Positions 1 to 9,247 are shown, numbered from the stretch's first letter. The stretch is 64,000 nt of DNA from UBA3263 sp964528425 (GCA_964528425.1 CAZGTD010000004.1:45613-109612); one strand, 5' to 3'. The notes: generated from the letters alone by a model not told the origin. A program made the numbers and translations.

Positions 1-2
1 CC

Positions 3-1889
3 GTAACCACTCCCCCTGCCAACCTGATGCGCGATGTGCTCCCCATTGCCGAAGCACAAAAAGATCCAAACAAATACTGGAACTATGCCTTCGGCGACGC
101 AGCCCTCGTTGCCGACCGTGAAAGCGGCAAAATGCTCCTGATGGCAGTTGGCGGTCCGACTTCACTCTGGAACGGCCGATATGACAAACCCAACCAGTGC
201 GTGCGCTGGACCTCGGAAGATGGCGGCCAGACCTGGTCTGATGCCGAACGTGTAACCTACGATATTCTCGACCTTTTCAACGGCGAACCCGTCTACGGCA
301 AGATTGACTCACACTTTATCGGCTCGGGCCGCATTATGCAGAGCCGCTACATTAAAGTCGGCGACTACTACCGCGTTTACGCCGTTCTTGCATCGCAAAA
401 TAACGGCAGCCAGCCCACTACCCGCAACTGGGTCCTCTACTCCGACGACTTCGGTAAGAACTGGGCTGTGCTCGGCGGCACCGACGTTTGCCCCGTAGCC
501 ATCGGCCGTGGCGACGAATGTAAGGCTGAAGAACTCCCCGACGGCTCGGTAGTTATTGCCGGCCGCTGCCGCACCGGCGACCGCAACTTCAACATTTTCC
601 GCTACACCGACGCTACCGCAGCCAAAGGCAAATGGATGGACGCCACTCTTACCGATATGGGCTACGGCAACATCAATGCGTGCGACGGTGAAATCATGAT
701 TCTCCCCGCAGTTGACAATAATAACGGCGAACCTGTCTACCTTGTGCTTCAATCGTTCCCCTACGGCGGCGGCCGCAACTATGTGTCGATAGCCTACAAG
801 GCTCTTCGCACCGGCGAAGATATGGTCAACCCCACTATATTCAATAAATTTGAAGGCCGCTATCGCATCTCGTCGGGCGCATCGGTTTACTCGACCATGG
901 CCTGGCAGGCAAACAACAAACTCGCATTCTTCTGGGAAGAAGGTTCGCCCATTTCCGGCACATATCTCGACCTCTCGCTCGAAGAAATAACCGACGGCCG
1001 CTACTCCTATAAACCCGACGAAGGCAACAAGCTCGCCACCCGCATGACTCAGGAGCTCCTTGACTATCGCGCTGAAAACGATAACTTCGAATCGCGCTAC
1101 GTTGGCCACCCCATCCGTTCAAAAGAACTCTTCGAGCAAAAAGCCGACGAATTCGCCGCCAAACCATCATATAAAACCTACGTTGCCGCCAACAAACTCG
1201 AATATGAAGGCAACGGCTTGATTTCAGTAGTCAATGGCGGCGAATACCGCCTTGAGTCAGGCCACGGCACTACCTACAGCTTCTCCGAGTCATGGTATCT
1301 GTCGTCCGACGGCACAAACCTCACAACCACCTCCGACGCTACAGCCGACCATTCGCTCTTCAGCGTAGAAACCGTTGCAGCAAGCCGCGCCGACGACGCC
1401 ACAATAGGCTTCAAACTAATCAACAAGCAGCACAGCAAATACGTTAGCCCCGTACCCGCAACCCGAAGCACCAAGATTGCAATGACTGATAACGCCGATG
1501 CTGCCGGCATATTTGAAATCGTCAGCCGCGAATCAGGCCACTCGGTTCTTTCGGGCGTAGATGCTGAAAATGCCGAATACCCCTCGCTACACATGGACGG
1601 CTCCAAAAATGTTGTAACCTGGACCAAAACAGCAAACGCATCGCGCTGGCTGATGGAACTTGTCAACGCCCCTGAAGGCTACGAACTCCCCGAAGCCTCC
1701 GAGCCCACCTACGACGACTATGACTTCGACTACGACAAAAATGCACCCGCCGACAAAGGCCAGTCATCAATCAGCGAAGTCAGCACCGACCCCCGCGCTA
1801 AGTTCTACTTCGACCTTCAGGGTCGCATCGTTACCAAACCCACTCGCGGCATCTTCATTGCCCCCGACGGTAAGAAGGTAATCCTCTGA
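3..1889 (+). CDS. Sialidase/BNR-repeat exported protein, 5'-truncated by window edge
   Basis: The frame is open from base 3, so the true start lies upstream and the ATG at 27 is internal. Two Asp-box signatures are visible (SEDGGQTW and SDDFGKNW, about residues 63-70 and 139-146 from that ATG), which mark a six-bladed sialidase-fold propeller as in GH33. Around residues 390-560 there is a Ser/Thr-rich extra domain, perhaps a beta-trefoil or other carbohydrate-binding module. The last 25-30 residues (FDLQGRIV then RGIFIAPDGKKVIL) look like the degenerate C-terminal tail found on many exported Bacteroidales proteins. I infer a secreted or surface glycan-acting enzyme; the substrate is not shown. 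The catalytic Arg triad cannot be verified because the N-terminus is missing. A hairpin follows the stop. Confidence 0.72.
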   Translation, partial: VTTPPANLMRDVLPIAEAQKDPNKYWNYAFGDAALVADRESGKMLLMAVGGPTSLWNGRYDKPNQCVRWTSEDGGQTWSDAERVTYDILDLFNGEPVYGKIDSHFIGSGRIMQSRYIKVGDYYRVYAVLASQNNGSQPTTRNWVLYSDDFGKNWAVLGGTDVCPVAIGRGDECKAEELPDGSVVIAGRCRTGDRNFNIFRYTDATAAKGKWMDATLTDMGYGNINACDGEIMILPAVDNNNGEPVYLVLQSFPYGGGRNYVSIAYKALRTGEDMVNPTIFNKFEGRYRISSGASVYSTMAWQANNKLAFFWEEGSPISGTYLDLSLEEITDGRYSYKPDEGNKLATRMTQELLDYRAENDNFESRYVGHPIRSKELFEQKADEFAAKPSYKTYVAANKLEYEGNGLISVVNGGEYRLESGHGTTYSFSESWYLSSDGTNLTTTSDATADHSLFSVETVAASRADDATIGFKLINKQHSKYVSPVPATRSTKIAMTDNADAAGIFEIVSRESGHSVLSGVDAENAEYPSLHMDGSKNVVTWTKTANASRWLMELVNAPEGYELPEASEPTYDDYDFDYDKNAPADKGQSSISEVSTDPRAKFYFDLQGRIVTKPTRGIFIAPDGKKVIL

Positions 1890-1902
1890 ACCGAAACATT
1901 CC

Positions 1903-1941
1903 AAACGTCCCGATTCACAAAATTAGAGAATCGGGATGTTT
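1903..1941 (+). terminator. Hairpin after BNR gene
   Basis: Thirteen-pair inverted repeat (1903-1915 with 1929-1941, one G-T pair) around a 13-base loop, 14 bases after the stop codon. The T-tract is weak (tctctt). It probably ends the BNR transcript. Confidence 0.6.
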
Positions 1942-1994
1942 CTCTTAATAAATGTTAAAAATATGTTTTCAAACATATTTTTTCTTCCAAAACA

Positions 1995-2025
1995 CTTGCA
2001 AATCCAAAAAAAGTCCTTACCTTTG
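1995..2025 (+). promoter_or_regulatory. Bacteroides-type promoter of a candidate small RNA
   Basis: CTTG at 1995-1998, 19-base spacer, TACCTTTG at 2018-2025. This fits the Bacteroidetes consensus (TTTG-N19/20-TAnnTTTG). Transcription would start near 2030, with no open reading frame of note directly downstream on this strand. Confidence 0.65.
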
Positions 2026-2029
2026 CACT

Positions 2030-2099
2030 GTGTTTTTCATGGTATTAGATTTAAGGTTAACTAAGATTGGTTGTCGCGACGACAATCAATTTTTTTTTT
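2030..2099 (+). ncRNA. Candidate small RNA or orphan leader (about 70 nt)
   Basis: A consensus promoter is followed after about 35 bases by a textbook intrinsic terminator: stem 2065-2076 with 2080-2091 (12 pairs, two of them G-T), loop CGA, then ten T residues (2090-2099). No gene begins downstream on the plus strand before the convergent fructokinase, so the transcript is either a free RNA or the orphaned leader of a lost gene. From memory, its central part resembles a leader repeated upstream of several Bacteroidales genes; I cannot verify this. The rest of the 389-base gap (1890-2278) holds the two flanking hairpins and nothing else I can support. Confidence 0.5.
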
Positions 2100-2218
2100 G
2101 CAAAAATGATAGACATTCACCGGGAATGCATCGCTGATGAGACCATTGGTTTTGACCATCTTTCATCGCTCTTCCGAAAAACATTCTCAGGTGGCATAGA
2201 TCAGCGCAATGATAAAAC

Positions 2219-2258
2219 TGACCGGCTGCCTGACGATAGCGAGTCAAGCAGCCGGTCA
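2219..2258 (-). terminator. Terminator after fructokinase (bidirectional)
   Basis: Eleven-pair GC-rich stem (2219-2229 with 2248-2258), the loop containing a further 4-pair TGAC/GTCA helix. T-rich sequence follows on both strands (agttttatc on the minus strand, attttgat on the plus strand). It lies 20 bases past the fructokinase stop and would insulate the PUL from the upstream small-RNA locus. Confidence 0.8.
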
Positions 2259-2278
2259 ATTTTGATAAATTATTATTC

Positions 2279-3157
2279 TCAGTGGGTAAGCTCGGCGGGA
2301 AGGACGGGCATGGCGCCTTTCTGGGTGCAGACGAAGGCTGAGGTCTGTACGGCACAGTTGTGTGCCTCGGCAACCGACTTGCCTTTCAGAATGCTTGCTA
2401 TAAAGGCCGCGGTAAATGAGTCGCCGGCGCCTACGGTATCGGCTACCTCAACCATAGGAGTGGGTTGGAAGGACACGTTGCCGGGAGTGAATACATAGCT
2501 TCCGTTGATGCCGCAGGTTAGTATGAGCATACGCAGGTTATATTTTCCGAGCAATATCCAGCATTTATCCTGAAGGTCAATGCCGGGATAGCCGAACATA
2601 CGGCTAACGGTAACCAGCTCTTCATCGTTGATTTTAAGAATATTGCACCGTTCCATGGAGTTGCATAGAATTTCCTTGTTGTAGAAACCCTGGCGAAGGT
2701 TTACGTCAAAAACGATCAGAGGATCATTCTCGGCCGGTATGGCATCGAGAAAACTGTTGATAGTATTGCGCGAAACCACGTTGCGCTGGGCCAGCGAGCC
2801 GAAGCAAACGGCTTTGGTGTTTTTCGCCATTTCTTCGAGTTCGGGAGTAAATGGAATATTATCCCACGCAACGTTTTCTTTGATTTCATATTGCGGCACT
2901 CCGGCCTGGTCGATTTCAACCTGCACGGTTCCGGTAGGATAAGGCACAACGGCAATGTTGTGGTTGAGGTTTTTCGCCTCAAAGTTTTCGATTATTTCTT
3001 TGCCGAGCAGATCATCGCCGATGGCGCTGACCACACAACCCGGGAGTCCGAATTGCGAAACGTGGTAGGCGAAGTTTGCGGGTGCGCCGCCAATTTTCTT
3101 GCCTTCGGGAAGAATATCCCACAGGGCTTCTCCCATTCCGATTACATTTCCTTTCAT
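2279..3157 (-). CDS. PfkB-family fructokinase
   Basis: 292 residues, usual length for the ribokinase/PfkB family. The N-terminal substrate loop (GGAPANFAYH, about 23-32) and the C-terminal nucleotide-binding signature DTVGAGDSF (240-248, catalytic base Asp246) are intact. It would phosphorylate cytoplasmic fructose to fructose-6-phosphate. It is the last gene of a three-gene minus-strand operon (GH32, MFS importer, kinase), 8 bases behind the transporter, which matches the cytoplasmic end of fructan catabolism and the arrangement of the B. theta BT1757-BT1759 genes as I recall them. Specificity for fructose rather than another sugar is inferred from context. Confidence 0.88.
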   Translation of the reverse strand: MKGNVIGMGEALWDILPEGKKIGGAPANFAYHVSQFGLPGCVVSAIGDDLLGKEIIENFEAKNLNHNIAVVPYPTGTVQVEIDQAGVPQYEIKENVAWDNIPFTPELEEMAKNTKAVCFGSLAQRNVVSRNTINSFLDAIPAENDPLIVFDVNLRQGFYNKEILCNSMERCNILKINDEELVTVSRMFGYPGIDLQDKCWILLGKYNLRMLILTCGINGSYVFTPGNVSFQPTPMVEVADTVGAGDSFTAAFIASILKGKSVAEAHNCAVQTSAFVCTQKGAMPVLPAELTH

Positions 3158-3165
3158 GGTATGAT

Positions 3166-4344
3166 TTATTTGATTTTAAGTGTATAATAAAGAAGATATA
3201 TAACTCCGAGCGTCATTACGGCAACGGCTCCGATCTGGCCGACGGCATCGGCGGCAAAACCCATTGCAAGGGGGAAGACGGTGCCACCGAAAAGGCCCAT
3301 AATCATAAGACCGGAAACCTCATTCTTTTCATTAGGAGTCTGAATCAGAGCCTGGGAGAATATAACGGAAAACACGTTGGAGTTGCCGAAGCCAATAAGA
3401 GCGATGCCGATATAAATCGGAATGAGTGAATGACAGATAAAGAGCATTATCATTGCTATAAGCATCATTGCGACACTGATGCCGAAAAAGAGTCTCGGCG
3501 ACATTGAGCGGAGCAGAAATGTTCCGAAGAAGCAGCCGGCAGTGCGGAAAATAAAGTATATGCCGGTGGCGAATCCGGCTTCCTCGAGAGGTAGAGCCAG
3601 GCGTTCCATAATTATTTTGGGGGCGGTAGTGTTGGTGCCGACATCAATTCCTACATGACACATAATTCCGAGGAAACAGAGCAAAATAAACGGCCGGCCG
3701 AGCAGTTTGACGCATTCACCGATACCGGAAGCCTTGTCGGGACGTTCTTCCTGAATAGGAGTAGCAGCCAGCAGCGAAATTGAAAGAATGCTGATTACCG
3801 CATAGATTGCAAACAACGAACGCCAGCCCAGACCGAAGGTCGGGAAATAGGTTGTTGCACCCCAGGCGGCAAGCACCGGAGCAAGGAATGATGCAATTGC
3901 CTTTACAAACTGACCGAAGGTAAGGGTCGACGCCAGCTTGTCGCCGCTGATAAGATTGGTAACCAGCGGATTGAGCGAGGTCTGCATGATAGCGTTACCG
4001 ATGCCCAGAAGCGAAAACGAAATCAGCATGATGCTATAGCTATCGCCCGTCACGGGAATAATCAAAGAAATGGCAGTGACAATCAGGCTTATCAGCACGG
4101 TTTTCTTACGACCGATTTTATTCATCAGCATGCCGGTCGGCACCGAGAAAATCAAAAACCAGAAGAAAACCAGCGACGGAAAAAGATTTGCTTGCGAGTC
4201 AGTCAGGCCAAGATCTTTCTGCACATAGTTCGACGCGGTGCCGACAAGGTCAACGAATCCCATTGCAAAAAAGCAAAGCATAACCGGAATCATCTGAACT
4301 ACCTTGCCTTTGCGGTCGGTAACGAGATTAGTGTTATTTTCCAT
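3166..4344 (-). CDS. MFS sugar (probably fructose) importer
   Basis: 392 residues with about twelve hydrophobic segments. The loop after helix 2 carries the MFS-type sequence NKIGRKK. It resembles the FucP/glucose-galactose group of sugar:H+ symporters. It sits between the GH32 gene (9-base gap) and fructokinase (8-base gap), so inner-membrane import of fructose released in the periplasm is the natural reading, as for BT1758. The transported sugar is inferred from neighbours, not from binding residues. Confidence 0.85.
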   Translation of the reverse strand: MENNTNLVTDRKGKVVQMIPVMLCFFAMGFVDLVGTASNYVQKDLGLTDSQANLFPSLVFFWFLIFSVPTGMLMNKIGRKKTVLISLIVTAISLIIPVTGDSYSIMLISFSLLGIGNAIMQTSLNPLVTNLISGDKLASTLTFGQFVKAIASFLAPVLAAWGATTYFPTFGLGWRSLFAIYAVISILSISLLAATPIQEERPDKASGIGECVKLLGRPFILLCFLGIMCHVGIDVGTNTTAPKIIMERLALPLEEAGFATGIYFIFRTAGCFFGTFLLRSMSPRLFFGISVAMMLIAMIMLFICHSLIPIYIGIALIGFGNSNVFSVIFSQALIQTPNEKNEVSGLMIMGLFGGTVFPLAMGFAADAVGQIGAVAVMTLGVIYLLYYTLKIK

Positions 4345-4353
4345 TTTTTTAAA

Positions 4354-6201
4354 TTATTTTTCAGGAATTATTGAATAAATTTTCAGATTCTTGACTTTGG
4401 CATTGCCGCCGTCGGTTACGACTGTAAGTTTGGTATAGGGCGAAGTGGGAAAAACAAGATTTGTCATTACTCCCTTGCCGCCGTTGGCAAACACCTCCAC
4501 ACTCGAACGGTCAACAAATATGCGGAGCGGAAGGTTCGCTCCGGCGTTGAAAGTGGGAGCTGTTGTAACTGCCGGGAAATCCTGACTGAAATCAGTAAGG
4601 CCGCTTTCGCGTCGGTCAAATGACAGGGTTTCATAGCCCGGAGCATACGTCATTACCGATTTTTCACCTTTGTCGTTGCTCAGGATTAGTGAAATGGAGC
4701 TGGCTTTGCCCGGTTCAATATCCATAAGGATTTCGCATATTCCATCATTTTCAGTTGGCAAACTGAAATTTTTACCGCGTCCGTTAACAGAGAATGCCTT
4801 TGAATTAACAGTCAATTTCCCACGCAAGGCAATGAGTTCCGGAGATGGCGCGGAAATTGTGTAATACTCTCCGTCGGCACCCTTAAACAGGCTGATATCG
4901 CGCGGCAGAGTGTTGGCCGAACGGAACTGCTGGGTCGGCACTTCGGCCGCATACTGCCAGTTACTCATCCAGCCGATTGTCGTGTGGCGATCGTCGGGGG
5001 CACCGCTCCAGCTGACTACTGCATAATTATCCTTGCCGAAGTCGAGCCATTTTGTCGGAACATTTCCGTTGCTATCTAAATCTACCTTAAAGGTTTTGCC
5101 ATCAAAATCGCCTACGAAATACTGTATGCCGCTGCCGCCGAACGGTCCTCCGGGATTTATGTTGCACAGCAAAACCCATTTTTTGAGATCCGTGCCTTCG
5201 ACGGGCAGCTCAAACAGATCGGGGCATTCCCAAACGCCATCCTGGGCGCCAAGTCCTTTGCCGAAGCTGCTTTGCAGGCTCCATTCCTTCATGTCGGGCG
5301 AAGTAAAAATCAGCATTTCACGGTCGAGTGCGTGGGCAAGAACCAGAGTCCACAGTTTGGTTTCGGGGTTCCAGAACATATTCGGATCGCGGGCCTCGCT
5401 TTCGAGCGTAAGAACCGGATTGCCGGGGTAGATGATAAAGGTTTCGCCGTTGTCGTGGCTATAAGCGAGGCTTTGAATCTGACTTGCACCTGCCGACGTA
5501 TACATTGCAACTACCGCATCCTTGCCAAACCCGGCGCTGTTTTCGCTATCGATTGCCGAACTGCCGCTAAAAACCGTGCCCAGGCCGTTGGGTTCTATGG
5601 CCGCAGGATGATGCTCCCAGTTAACAAGGTCGGTCGATGAAGAGTGGCCCCACGTCATGTTCTGCCATTTGGAACCGTAGGGATTCCACTGATAATACAG
5701 GTGCCAGACGCCATCTTTGTAGAACATCCCGTTCGGGTCGTTCATCCAGCCATACAGAGGAGTGTGGTGATAAGCCGGGCGATACATTTCGCGGTTTGCA
5801 ACATCAACAGAGTCAGCCAGTTTGAAATTGCTCCAGCAGGCATCATCCTTAGCCTCGCGTACCGTCGAGCGGTTTTGGGAGGTCACTACATTGAGCAATA
5901 CATCGTGGCCCTTATAGGGCAAGAGGTCAAACGGCATCGAATAGTCAACCTTCGATTTAGCCAGGCGAACATAAATCGTGCGTTCGAGTTTTCCGTCAAC
6001 AACCACGTTTACCGTGGCATCGTCGTAGGCTTCCTGAACCGGCAGCATAAGGTAGCGGGCGTCGCCGTCAATTCTGACCAGAGTATTGTTAGTGCCGAGA
6101 TGTTCGATTCTGATTCCATCAGAGGCACCGGCGGTCAAGCCCGTAGCGCATGCCAGCGGAATGGCAGCCAGCGCTACAGTTAATTGGGTTATTACTTTCA
6201 T
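4354..6201 (-). CDS. Glycoside hydrolase family 32 (exo-fructanase/levanase type)
   Basis: Exported enzyme expected to release fructose from levan or inulin. Counting from an ATG at 6207, the GH32 triad is complete: nucleophile Asp157 in WMNDPNG, transition-state Asp274 in ARDPN, acid/base Glu327 in WECPD. A beta-sandwich region of the DUF4980 type (about 30-125) precedes the five-bladed propeller, and the C-terminal GH32 beta-sandwich fills residues 470-617. I prefer the second ATG (6201), which gives a cleaner signal peptide; 6207 is possible. Cys20 lies near the cleavage region but lacks a good lipobox, so lipidation is uncertain. First gene of the minus-strand operon, transcribed divergently from the sensor gene. 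Confidence 0.92.
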   Translation of the reverse strand: MKVITQLTVALAAIPLACATGLTAGASDGIRIEHLGTNNTLVRIDGDARYLMLPVQEAYDDATVNVVVDGKLERTIYVRLAKSKVDYSMPFDLLPYKGHDVLLNVVTSQNRSTVREAKDDACWSNFKLADSVDVANREMYRPAYHHTPLYGWMNDPNGMFYKDGVWHLYYQWNPYGSKWQNMTWGHSSSTDLVNWEHHPAAIEPNGLGTVFSGSSAIDSENSAGFGKDAVVAMYTSAGASQIQSLAYSHDNGETFIIYPGNPVLTLESEARDPNMFWNPETKLWTLVLAHALDREMLIFTSPDMKEWSLQSSFGKGLGAQDGVWECPDLFELPVEGTDLKKWVLLCNINPGGPFGGSGIQYFVGDFDGKTFKVDLDSNGNVPTKWLDFGKDNYAVVSWSGAPDDRHTTIGWMSNWQYAAEVPTQQFRSANTLPRDISLFKGADGEYYTISAPSPELIALRGKLTVNSKAFSVNGRGKNFSLPTENDGICEILMDIEPGKASSISLILSNDKGEKSVMTYAPGYETLSFDRRESGLTDFSQDFPAVTTAPTFNAGANLPLRIFVDRSSVEVFANGGKGVMTNLVFPTSPYTKLTVVTDGGNAKVKNLKIYSIIPEK

Positions 6202-6242
6202 ATGCAAAATGATATTTTTGATTCCATTCAGTTATACGATTG

Positions 6243-6250
6243 CAAAGCTA
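6243..6250 (-). promoter_or_regulatory. -7 box for GH32-MFS-fructokinase operon
   Basis: Minus-strand TAGCTTTG matches TAnnTTTG, giving a leader of about 30-40 bases. No good -33 TTTG at 19-20 bases upstream, as expected for an activator-dependent promoter. Confidence 0.6.
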
Positions 6251-6303
6251 CGATATTATAATAGGCATCGCTATCAATATTTGAGCAATCAGTAGCACAA
6301 ATG

Positions 6304-6321
6304 ATGCATTGCACAAAATAT
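6304..6321 (+). promoter_or_regulatory. Candidate HTCS operator, divergent GH32/sensor region
   Basis: ATGCATTGcaCAAAATaT matches 15 of 18 positions of ATGCATTGacCAAAATtT at 9144-9161, upstream of susC. It lies between the divergent -7 boxes (6243-6250 and 6357-6364), about 36 bases before the sensor gene's -7 box. Binding by the sensor-regulator is inference. Confidence 0.45.
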
Positions 6322-6356
6322 CATAGCAAAAACACTGTTTTTCATAATTTTGTCAC

Positions 6357-6364
6357 TATCTTTG
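6357..6364 (+). promoter_or_regulatory. -7 box of the hybrid sensor gene
   Basis: TATCTTTG, 30 bases before the start codon at 6395. The -33 region is a poor match. Confidence 0.6.
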
Positions 6365-6394
6365 CACTGCCTTAAACTACCGAAGAGATAAACC

Positions 6395-9103
6395 ATGAAA
6401 AAGCTGTTTCTATTGATTATAGTTGCGCTGTTGATTCTGCCGACGTTGGGTTGTCGGGAAGAGAAACATTATCGCATCGGCATATCGCAATGTAGCGAAG
6501 ATGACTGGCGCCGTAGAATGAACGACGAAATCTATCGCGAAATAATGTTCCACCCCGAGGCTGAAGTGGAAATCCGTTCCGCCAACGACAATAATGAAAA
6601 ACAAATCGCCGACATCCGCTATTTTGCCGATAACGGATTCGACATTATCATCGCCGCACCCAACGAAGCCGACGCCATTACCCCGGTCATTAAAGAGGTG
6701 TATGAGTCGGGCATACCGATTATAATTTTTGACCGCGACATCAACGGACATTCCTATACTTCCTATCAGGGAGTCGACAACTACGGGATTGGGAAAGCAG
6801 CTGCACAATACGCCTATAATCTGATCGGTAAAAACGGCAAGGTTCTGGAAATCTACGGCCTGGCCGGTTCATCTCCAGCCATTCAACGCAATCAGGGATT
6901 TCGCGACGAAGCGGCCCGCTGCGGATTAACGGTTGTTGATTCCGCCCATGGCAACTGGAATTATGAGGATGCGGCCGAAGTTGCCGATTCACTTCTTTCG
7001 CTTCACCCCGATATTGACCTGATTTATGCCCATAACGACCGTATGGCCATCGGAGCGTCGGAAGTCGCACAAAAGAAAGGATTGTCCGTAAAGGTAATCG
7101 GCATAGACGCCGCACCTGAAATCGGCATTAAGGCCGTGGCCGACGGAACTATTGACGCCACTTTTCTGTATCCCGCCGAGGGCTATCGCCTGATTCGTAC
7201 CGCGCTGGCGATTTTAGAAAACAAGCCCTATGAGCGGGAAACAATTCTTCCCGTACTGTCGGCTGTTGATAAATCCAACGCCGACATTCTGCTGCTGCAA
7301 AATGAATCGCTGGCAGAAGAAACCGCTAAGATTAAGCTACTGAAGTCGCAGGTCGATGATTATTGGGACCAGCATTCGGCTCAGACGTCGCTTTTTTATT
7401 CTGCGATAGCGATTGTTGTGCTCCTGTTTGGCTTCCTGTTTATGGTTCTGAGAGCATTCTGGCTTCACAAGCGCCACCAAAACGCGCTGGTTGAGCAAAA
7501 TAAGCTATTGGCGCAGCAGCGCGACACCGAAAAGAAGCTCAACGAGCAACTCAATGCCGCCACTCAGTCCAAGCTGATGTTCTTCACAAACGTTTCGCAC
7601 GACTTGCGAACACCGCTCACCCTCATTGCCGAACCGGTCGAGCAGCTTGAAGCCGCCGACTATCTTACGCCCCAGCATCATGCTCTGATAAAAATCGCAA
7701 GCAAAAACGTTAAGATACTCCGCCGGCTTATCAACCAGATTCTTGATTTCCGGAAATATGAAAGCGGCAAACTGACTGTTAACCTCGCCGAGGTGAATAT
7801 TGCGGAGCTGATGCACGACTGGACCGAATCGTTTGCCGCAATTGCCCGCAAAAGAGACATTAAGCTCACAGTTGATATTCTTATCGACCCGGCGGTTACG
7901 CTTGCCGTCGACGTAGAGAAAATTGAGCGAGTGTTCTTTAACCTCATGTCGAACGCCTTTAAATATACGGCCGATAACGGCAAGATTCATCTTGTTTGCA
8001 CAGCCGTTGATTCCAAGCTGATTTTCTCGGTCGAGGATACCGGTCAGGGCATAGCCGTTGAGGATATTTCAAACATTTTTGACCGCTTCTATCAGGTCGA
8101 CAAAATCCACCCCAATGGCTCAGGCCTGGGCCTTTCGCTTGCCAAATCGTTCGTTGAGCTTCATGGCGGCTCAATCAGCGTTGAAAGCACCCTCGGAAAA
8201 GGGAGCAAGTTCACCGTGTGGATTCCTATTCGCCACATCAGCGACACAGCCGAAACAAACCTTACGCGCTCGATAACCTCCAGCGATGTAATGACCGAGC
8301 TTTGCGATATAGAGCTGGAATTCAACGATGGTGACGACGAAAAACCGTTGCTGCTGATCATTGACGATAATTCCGACATACGGAAAATGATACGCGAACT
8401 CCTGTCGGCTGACTACCGCATTATTGAGGCGGCCAACGGCAAGGATGGCATCAGACTCGCATCAAAATTTGTTCCGGACCTGATTATATGCGACGTTATG
8501 ATGCCGGTTATGGACGGCCTGGAATGTTGTAAACGCATTAAGAATGAGGTTACAACCTCCCATATTCCGGTATTGATGCTCACCGCCTGCAGCTTAGACG
8601 AACAACGTATTCAGGGCTACGAAAGCGGCGCCGACGGCTACCTGTCGAAACCTTTCAACAGCAAAATGCTCAGCATGCGGTGCGAAAACCTGATTGAAAA
8701 CCGCAAACGGATTAAGAATCTCTGGGAGACAACTCACGAAATCAAGGCTCCGGCCCAAGACCCGCGCCCCGACCTCGACAACGAGTTCTATGGCCGCTTT
8801 GTTGAACTGGTCAACAAAGAAATGGGCGATGCTGACCTTAATATCGACACCCTCGCAGCCAGGATGAACCTGGGGCGCTCGCAGTTCTATCGCAAAATCA
8901 AGGCCCTGACAAACTACTCTCCGGTTGAGCTGCTCAGAAAAATGAGATTGACCCGGGCAAGAGATTTACTGACCAACACCGACAAATCAATCAGCGAAAT
9001 AGCCTACGAAGTAGGGTTCTCCGCACCCGCATACTTCACGCGAGTATTCCGCGAGATGTTCAACGAGTCACCCTCGGAACTCCGCACCCGCCTCGGCCTC
9101 TGA
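6395..9103 (+). CDS. Hybrid two-component system with periplasmic sugar-binding sensor (BT1754-like)
   Basis: 902 residues carrying a whole signalling pathway in one chain: signal peptide with a possible lipobox Cys20 (PTLGC), type I periplasmic sugar-binding domain (about 25-310, as in LacI/ribose-binding proteins), one transmembrane helix (332-352), HisKA with phospho-acceptor His402 (FTNVSHDLRTP), HATPase (NLMSNAFKY, EDTGQGI, GSGLGLSLAK), receiver with Asp700 and Lys752, and a C-terminal AraC-type HTH (800-902). This architecture, with a PBP sensor instead of a Reg_prop propeller, is that of the B. theta fructose sensor BT1754. It is expected to bind fructose and activate the flanking fructan genes. 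Its position between the two PUL arms supports this. Confidence 0.93.
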   Translation: MKKLFLLIIVALLILPTLGCREEKHYRIGISQCSEDDWRRRMNDEIYREIMFHPEAEVEIRSANDNNEKQIADIRYFADNGFDIIIAAPNEADAITPVIKEVYESGIPIIIFDRDINGHSYTSYQGVDNYGIGKAAAQYAYNLIGKNGKVLEIYGLAGSSPAIQRNQGFRDEAARCGLTVVDSAHGNWNYEDAAEVADSLLSLHPDIDLIYAHNDRMAIGASEVAQKKGLSVKVIGIDAAPEIGIKAVADGTIDATFLYPAEGYRLIRTALAILENKPYERETILPVLSAVDKSNADILLLQNESLAEETAKIKLLKSQVDDYWDQHSAQTSLFYSAIAIVVLLFGFLFMVLRAFWLHKRHQNALVEQNKLLAQQRDTEKKLNEQLNAATQSKLMFFTNVSHDLRTPLTLIAEPVEQLEAADYLTPQHHALIKIASKNVKILRRLINQILDFRKYESGKLTVNLAEVNIAELMHDWTESFAAIARKRDIKLTVDILIDPAVTLAVDVEKIERVFFNLMSNAFKYTADNGKIHLVCTAVDSKLIFSVEDTGQGIAVEDISNIFDRFYQVDKIHPNGSGLGLSLAKSFVELHGGSISVESTLGKGSKFTVWIPIRHISDTAETNLTRSITSSDVMTELCDIELEFNDGDDEKPLLLIIDDNSDIRKMIRELLSADYRIIEAANGKDGIRLASKFVPDLIICDVMMPVMDGLECCKRIKNEVTTSHIPVLMLTACSLDEQRIQGYESGADGYLSKPFNSKMLSMRCENLIENRKRIKNLWETTHEIKAPAQDPRPDLDNEFYGRFVELVNKEMGDADLNIDTLAARMNLGRSQFYRKIKALTNYSPVELLRKMRLTRARDLLTNTDKSISEIAYEVGFSAPAYFTRVFREMFNESPSELRTRLGL

Positions 9104-9143
9104 GGCCCGGGTATGATTTTTTGCGCATAATTCATCATTTTTT

Positions 9144-9174
9144 ATGCATTGACCAAAATTTAATAGTCAATGCA
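9144..9174 (+). promoter_or_regulatory. Candidate HTCS operator upstream of susC
   Basis: Inverted repeat TGCATTGAC (9145-9153) / GTCAATGCA (9166-9174) with a 12-base spacer, centred about 50 bases before the susC -7 box, a usual distance for an activator. Its left half is shared with 6304-6321. Confidence 0.5.
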
Positions 9175-9208
9175 ACATGCTTATTACACTAAATCAGCAA
9201 TCATAAAA

Positions 9209-9216
9209 TAACTTTG
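9209..9216 (+). promoter_or_regulatory. -7 box of susC operon
   Basis: TAACTTTG, 32 bases before the start at 9248. No -33 match at the right spacing, consistent with activation by the HTCS. Confidence 0.6.
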
Positions 9217-9247
9217 CCGCAAAAATTCATCTCAACCAATTAATCAC

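Noticed and set aside
309..1109. 266-residue minus-strand ORF in the BNR gene
   Set aside because: Valine/alanine-rich antisense frame typical of wobble-position bias; the plus strand carries Asp boxes.
2067..2498. 143-residue plus-strand ORF after the small-RNA terminator
   Set aside because: It begins inside the terminator and runs antisense into fructokinase.
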